From a virus: a stretch of 33,967 bases of DNA. Below, piece after piece: positions 32,460 to 33,967 of the stretch (position 1 is the first letter of the stretch; each line of letters starts with the position of its first letter). Below the pieces are notes generated by a model. The model was not told the origin of the DNA. It searched no databases and was given only the letters and a program-made list of their open reading frames with translations. Both the position numbers and the translations under genes were made by a program. The stretch covers positions 1 to 33,967 of IMG/VR virus record IMGVR_UViG_3300034789_000823. One strand, given 5' to 3'.

Positions 32460-32878
32460 TATTCGGGTCTCTGTAAGATAAATTCGATTGTTTCCACGAT
32501 AGGCAAACCAACTACTTGGTACTCAACAGAGACGTTAAGTTTATTTCCCTCGTAAATCGGCGTCACAATCACTTCTGTGAGTCTTACCCTAGGTTCATAC
32601 TGATTAATGGTATTTATGATCTCATCCTTAATTGAATCTGCAGTGAAACCATCCAGAGGTTCAAAAAGTAACTGAGTTACGTTAGAACCTTTAACTGGTT
32701 GAAATGGTTTCTCTCCAGGAGCAGTCATAATTAAATTTTTGACTGCCTGTTTGATTGAATTGTCATTGACAACGGCAGAGAGGTCATCAGTGAAAGGATT
32801 TCGTGCAAAATTGATCGCCACGTCTTTAAACGAGCGGGATTTTGTAAATTCTTTCCCTCCTATTTTCTTAAGAGCCAT
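32459..32878 (-). CDS. 25: Baseplate wedge protein gp25
   Basis: This 139-aa protein matches gp25 (T4: 132 aa), the small wedge protein that sits on the gp6 dimer next to the hub and is homologous to TssE of type VI secretion. APGEKPFQP and GSNVTQLLFEP lie at residues 53-73. The conserved EPR motif is E95-P96-R97 in QYEPRVRLTE. The ATG at 32878 follows a 27-base gap with a GATAAATA late element and no clear Shine-Dalgarno. The gene is coupled to gp6 by TAATG. The product identity is secure. The name gene-25 lysozyme is historical and I do not claim enzyme activity. Confidence 0.93.
   Translation of the reverse strand: MALKKIGGKEFTKSRSFKDVAINFARNPFTDDLSAVVNDNSIKQAVKNLIMTAPGEKPFQPVKGSNVTQLLFEPLDGFTADSIKDEIINTINQYEPRVRLTEVIVTPIYEGNKLNVSVEYQVVGLPIVETIEFILQRPE
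32611..32618 (-). promoter_or_regulatory. Possible internal late promoter inside gp25
   Basis: The minus strand reads CATAAATACC, one base off the T4 late consensus, about 150 bases before the gp6 ATG. It lies in codons for IINTI, so it could be chance. In T4, late promoters within upstream genes do occur. Confidence 0.3.
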
Positions 32879-32902
32879 CGCTGCCGTAGTTTATACCAAT
32901 AG

Positions 32903-32910
32903 TATTTATC
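32903..32910 (-). promoter_or_regulatory. Late promoter candidate upstream of gp25, overlapping a stop codon
   Basis: The minus strand reads CGATAAATACTATTGG. GATAAATA is one base off the T4 late consensus and the CTATT that follows is also typical of T4 late promoters. The TAA is the stop of the 48-aa gene. A start site about six bases on would give a leader of under 20 bases for gp25. Confidence 0.6.
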
Positions 32911-33052
32911 GTCCTTGACCACGATAACGCTTTTTAGCGTTATTTCTGCTAGTTGAAGCGTATTTTGTATGTTGTCCAGATCCTTGACGAGTTTTTTTGG
33001 GAACGGACTCGATCATGTTGCTGCCACTGAGTGACTTTTTAACTTTTGCCAT
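32906..33052 (-). CDS. Small basic protein (48 aa)
   Basis: An ATG at 33050-33052 opens 48 codons ending TAA at 32906-32908. The protein begins MAKVKKSLSGSNMIESVPKK and ends NNAKKRYRGQGR. It has about 13 Lys or Arg and two acidic residues or fewer, so it is strongly basic and has no membrane segment. I recall very similar short basic proteins between the tail-tip and gp25 genes of T4-like cyanophages, but their function is unknown. It lies 10 bases after the PAAR-type gene on the same strand and its stop codon forms part of the gp25 late promoter. A structural or RNA/DNA-binding role is possible; neither is shown. I call it real because of its position, codon pattern and recognisable sequence. 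Confidence 0.75.
   Translation of the reverse strand: MAKVKKSLSGSNMIESVPKKTRQGSGQHTKYASTSRNNAKKRYRGQGR
32924..32943. other. 8-bp perfect inverted repeat with a 4-base loop
   Basis: The minus strand reads ATAACGCT-AAAA-AGCGTTAT inside the codons for NNAKKRY of the 48-aa gene, 14 bases before the GATAAATA element. There is no following U run on either strand that would make a standard terminator. It could be a transcript end or processing site before the gp25 promoter, or chance. Confidence 0.35.
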
Positions 33053-33062
33053 AATTAAATGC

Positions 33063-33611
33063 TTAAATTCCTATAAAAACGTTAATACTAGAACCCGTTA
33101 CCACTGATAAACAGGGGAAGGCGGTGGAACCATCGCCAAACGGGTCGGAGAAGCGTCCAGCACGTCTGCCATTGATAAAGACAGTCTTGCTGGTTGCAAA
33201 TAGTTTACGGGCGTGTCCTACTGGCGCTTCTCGACCCGCTGTAGTGCCCATTGTACACCACCAAGCAGGTGTATTCAAGGTAGTGAAACATTTATAACCA
33301 ATAGAACTGGTTGTAAATTGTGTAGGTGTTGGGTGAGTAGTTAAAAGATCCTGATCAATGATCGGATATGCTTTATTGATGAAAACATTCCTAGTCGCTG
33401 TTAAGGGAGTAAAAGGTGCTTGCATCAGCGGTGGCCAGATAGCAACCGCATTGACCGCTGGCATGGCAACAGGTTTGATTGTAGGACTCAGAGAGGGGTG
33501 TGGGCAGTTAGGGAGTAGTCCACCACCCAAACCAGGATGGTGAGACGCCCCTGATCCAACACCGTGACCACTACAGGGTCCTTGATAGATTGCTGCTGCT
33601 AAACCTGCCAT
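33063..33611 (-). CDS. PAAR-type tail spike tip protein
   Basis: This 182-aa protein resembles PAAR-type tips of contractile tails, which form a metal-stabilised cone on the gp5 spike. GPCSGHG is at residues 11-17, NVFINKAYPIIDQD at 75-88, KTVFINGRRAGRFSDPFGDG at 142-161 and a closing GSSINVFIGI at 173-182. The two VFIN strands and the final NVFIG are typical PAAR hairpins. It is longer than minimal PAAR proteins (about 90-100 aa) because of a Pro/His/Cys-rich N-terminal part and a middle stretch with WWCTMG. Candidate metal ligands include C13, H16, H93, H133 and C167, but I cannot tell which ones bind. It follows the 114-aa gene after one base. The position next to gp25 fits a tip loaded before wedge assembly. 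Good confidence for the fold. Confidence 0.75.
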   Translation of the reverse strand: MAGLAAAIYQGPCSGHGVGSGASHHPGLGGGLLPNCPHPSLSPTIKPVAMPAVNAVAIWPPLMQAPFTPLTATRNVFINKAYPIIDQDLLTTHPTPTQFTTSSIGYKCFTTLNTPAWWCTMGTTAGREAPVGHARKLFATSKTVFINGRRAGRFSDPFGDGSTAFPCLSVVTGSSINVFIGI

Positions 33612-33612
33612 T

Positions 33613-33957
33613 TTAATCTGCGAATGGATTACCTTTTGCGTCAGTAGCGAGTGATACTGTTTGTGCTCCCTGAGTTAAATCATGAAATATTCTCATAGTT
33701 CCAGTTGCAGTCCATTGTTGAACACCTGGTCCTGTAGGAGGTGCAACTGTTGGAAACATTGTATATTGAAGACTCGTTGTAGTTGTTGTCCCAGTAGGTT
33801 GACCATTTTCATCAACATCATTAGTTTGTGAACTTGAATCTGAGTTGCCTGCAGGAGCATTACAGGTAAAGTGAGAACAACCAGTTTGAACAGGAGTCAT
33901 TGAAAGAGTTACAGTAATAGTCCTCTCCCTTGCAGGATCAGGTCTATACTGCCGCAT
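33613..33957 (-). CDS. Hypothetical structural protein (114 aa)
   Basis: The complete frame from ATG at 33955-33957 to TAA encodes 114 aa beginning MRQYRPDPARERTITVTLSM. I do not recognise a named family. It has two cysteines (TGCSHFTCNAP), a Thr/Ser/Asp-rich stretch (SSSQTNDVDENGQ, TTTTTSLQY) and a beta-like C-terminal half (QQWTATGTMRIFHDLTQGAQ). No signal peptide or membrane helix is visible. It lies directly upstream of the PAAR-type gene with a one-base gap, so it probably belongs to the tail-tip or baseplate set. TAAATAC just before the start leaves almost no leader. A later start at M21 is possible but less likely. Confidence 0.6.
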   Translation of the reverse strand: MRQYRPDPARERTITVTLSMTPVQTGCSHFTCNAPAGNSDSSSQTNDVDENGQPTGTTTTTSLQYTMFPTVAPPTGPGVQQWTATGTMRIFHDLTQGAQTVSLATDAKGNPFAD

Positions 33958-33960
33958 AAT

Positions 33961-33967
33961 GTATTTA
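33961..33967 (-). promoter_or_regulatory. Truncated late-promoter-like TAAATAC at the window edge
   Basis: The minus strand begins TAAATACATTATG. TAAATA matches the last six bases of the T4 late consensus; the first two bases lie outside the window. It may equally be the stop codon of an upstream gene, or both, as seen at the other junctions. Confidence 0.3.

Noticed and set aside
32459-32878. Lysozyme activity of gp25
   Set aside because: The name gene-25 lysozyme is historical; the visible motifs (EPR, GSNVTQLLFEP) are those of a structural wedge protein.
32924-32943. Rho-independent terminator at the 8-bp hairpin
   Set aside because: No U-rich run follows the stem on either strand.
33289-33297. 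TATAAATG inside the PAAR-type gene on the minus strand
   Set aside because: It is explained by the codons TAT AAA TGT and lies far from the next start; one base deviates from consensus.

Overview
The window is part of the late structural module of a T4-like marine myophage, most likely a cyanophage or a related pelagiphage. It is AT-rich, all genes lie on the minus strand, and they are packed with gaps of 39 bases or less. Three wedge-type baseplate proteins (gp25, gp6, gp8) are recognisable, together with a PAAR tail-tip protein and a DUF4815-type protein. T4 TATAAATA-like late promoters sit at several gene junctions. The host cannot be fixed from sequence alone. I see no tRNA, rRNA, CRISPR array, integrase, transposase or host-like metabolic gene.

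In transcription order, from the right edge to the left, the layout is: an unrecognised 114-aa protein; the PAAR-type spike tip; a 48-aa basic protein too short for routine ORF calling; gp25; gp6; one uninterrupted 7136-codon gene (about 63% of the window) in the slot T4 uses for gp7; a 408-aa fibre-like protein; a 1392-aa fibre-like protein; gp8; and the N-terminal 670 residues of a DUF4815 protein that runs off the left edge. gp25/gp6 and gp8/DUF4815 overlap as TAATG, and the neighbours of the giant gene are one to a few bases away. No stretch of 300 bases lacks a gene.

Read together, gp25, gp6, the giant protein and gp8 look like a baseplate wedge in which the gp7-position protein has grown to roughly 0.75 MDa. 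Domains appear to have been inserted inside other domains. These include about two dozen GxGY beta-repeats, a YHYH-type domain, an EF-hand loop, two LamG-like folds, four copies of a roughly 100-aa module and two seven-bladed FG-GAP propellers. The two downstream fibre-like proteins each carry a cupredoxin-like domain with a complete His/Cys/His/Met type-1 copper ligand set in amicyanin-like C-x2-H-x2-M spacing.

The most interesting features are the nested architecture of the giant protein, the two apparently intact blue-copper sites in adjacent tail genes, and late promoters embedded in the stop codons of upstream genes. All functional statements are inferred from sequence patterns; no database search was possible.
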